Assembly: GCA_029934915.1 (NCBI GenBank)
Contig: JAOZLI010000119.1
Location: forward strand, 1-7,954
DNA from: Desulfocapsa sp.
GTDB lineage: Bacteria > Desulfobacterota > Desulfobulbia > Desulfobulbales > Desulfocapsaceae
Reading direction: 5' to 3'
Length of the DNA stretch: 7,954 bases
A program made the position numbers and the translations under genes. The notes below the pieces were generated by a model. The model had not been told where the DNA came from and ran no database searches. It saw nothing but the letters and a program-made list of their open reading frames with translations. How positions within the stretch are numbered: position 1 is the stretch's first letter; each line of letters begins with the position of its first letter. Of this stretch, positions 6,976 through 7,954 are shown piece by piece.

Positions 6976-7954
6976 CTAAGATTTGCGGTATAACAATTGA
7001 AAAATTTTATCAAAAAGAGAAGCTGACACTGCCCCCTCAATAACAGTTTGCCGGGAAGGAAGTATAATAGTTTTCATATTTCCACCTTTATGAATAAAGG
7101 CTGACTGCAGCTCCCCGAATCCAGACAATTCTGATATTGCCGTCAATCTTGTTATAACATTTTTTATTTTCACATCCGGCAAGTGAATCCCGGGTGCTGG
7201 CCCCGCCCCTTTTTCTTCTTCTATCAGCTTTTTAAGCTTTCCCACAGAAGATGACGGATTCTCCATACCTGCATTAAATTCTTCAGCCTCATCTTTAAGC
7301 CCAACAGCTTTCAAAATAATCGCCTGCAAATCACTGTTGATGGCATTGTCTAGTAACGGACAATCATTTCTAATAAAAACGGTCACGCTATCCCAACCGA
7401 ACAAACAATAGGTGGCCTCAAGCCCTTTGAATTCACCAATCCTTGCATCAAGTAACTCCCCTTCAGCAAAATATAAAACCCCTCCCTGATCCGACTTTTC
7501 ATCAAGCAATCGAATGCTGCAGGTCTTTGCCTCCATTTCCATTAGCTGTAAAAATACAGGAGGAGAAACATTGTACATAACTCCCCCCTCCGCTTCTATG
7601 CGCAAAGAGGACAGGATAAATTCGGATAAATCAGCTGCAAGATAGGGCTTTTCCAAAAAGCCAACGGCCCCGGTTGATTCAACGAGCTGTGGCATCTGGG
7701 CATTGGCCTTTTCAGAGATCAGAACCACAGCAACATCCGGGTATTTCTTTTTGATATGAACAAACAGGCTCATTCCATCCATCCGAGGCATAACCAGATC
7801 GATCACAACCAAAGAATAGTATGACTCTTCAAGTTTCTTTAAAGCCTCAAATCCATCGTTTGCAGTCGTCAGCGTATACGTGGTCCCCACCTCCGCTAGC
7901 TGGCTTTCCATTACCCGCTGCAATACTTGATCATCATCAACAAACAGAACTTTC
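6976..7954 (-). CDS. CheY-type receiver with DUF4388 (PATAN) domain, 5'-partial
   Basis: The frame stays open to the window edge and reads KVLFVDDDQVL, the classical start of a receiver domain. The TTG at 7921-7923 is therefore not the real start; only the first few codons are missing. 325 residues are visible. In that numbering, receiver residues 1-120 show the acidic pocket D6-D8, phospho-acceptor D52 in VVIDLVMPRMDG, S80 in VVLISEKA and K102 in FLEKPY, all intact. Residues about 121-220 match DUF4388/PATAN: YNVSPPVFLQLM, then GGVLYFAEGELLDARIGEFKG with GLEATYCLFGW. A charged linker leads to a 60-residue C-terminal module (LTAISELSGFGELQSAFIHK) that resembles part of a Roadblock/LC7 fold, which is uncertain. 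There is no DNA-binding or enzymatic output domain, so it probably signals by protein contact, for example in motility or polarity control. The partner kinase is not in view. Confidence 0.88.
   Translation of the reverse strand, partial: KVLFVDDDQVLQRVMESQLAEVGTTYTLTTANDGFEALKKLEESYYSLVVIDLVMPRMDGMSLFVHIKKKYPDVAVVLISEKANAQMPQLVESTGAVGFLEKPYLAADLSEFILSSLRIEAEGGVMYNVSPPVFLQLMEMEAKTCSIRLLDEKSDQGGVLYFAEGELLDARIGEFKGLEATYCLFGWDSVTVFIRNDCPLLDNAINSDLQAIILKAVGLKDEAEEFNAGMENPSSSVGKLKKLIEEEKGAGPAPGIHLPDVKIKNVITRLTAISELSGFGELQSAFIHKGGNMKTIILPSRQTVIEGAVSASLFDKIFQLLYRKS

Overview
The window reads as bacterial chromosome, moderately AT-rich. I infer a Desulfobacterota organism, probably the Desulfobulbales group of sulfate reducers. 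The inference rests on gene style: a divergent DnaA, a monomeric NADP isocitrate dehydrogenase, and multidomain regulators built from Roadblock-like, HEAT-like, cNMP-binding, PilZ and DUF4388 (PATAN) modules. No species-specific marker is visible, so this is not firm.

Layout. 1-54 (+) holds the last 17 codons of a gene that starts outside the window, followed by a strong intrinsic terminator at 96-142. 143-776 has no intact gene. It contains a bulged stem-loop (331-364), a REPIN-like pair of perfectly inverted REP sequences (421-493) nested between 12-bp inverted repeats (381-532), and a short frameshifted coding relic (about 582-769). 777-2099 (-) is dnaA, standing alone without dnaN, recF or gyrB beside it. 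2100-2658 is a 559-bp noncoding stretch upstream of dnaA. It has one consensus-type DnaA box, several same-orientation TTTTAC words, an AT-rich tract and small hairpins, so it could hold the dnaA promoter and possibly an origin. 2659-4884 (-) is a full-length monomeric isocitrate dehydrogenase. 4885-5143 is a divergent promoter region. 5144-6898 (+) is a 584-residue regulator with a Roadblock-like N-terminus, HEAT-like helices, a degenerate cyclic-nucleotide-binding fold and a C-terminal PilZ domain with intact c-di-GMP motifs. 6976-7954 (-) is a convergent CheY-type receiver plus DUF4388 protein whose first codons lie just beyond the window.

How the genes relate. dnaA and idh share a strand but are separated by a long gap and probably form independent units. 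The last two genes converge and both look like cytoplasmic signalling proteins, one linked to c-di-GMP and one to phosphorelay. A shared pathway is possible but rests only on adjacency and module style. The points most worth following up are the REPIN/MITE-like element, the substitutions in DnaA's nucleotide- and DNA-binding motifs beside unusual upstream repeats, and the cNMP-PilZ fusion whose cyclic-nucleotide pocket looks inactive.
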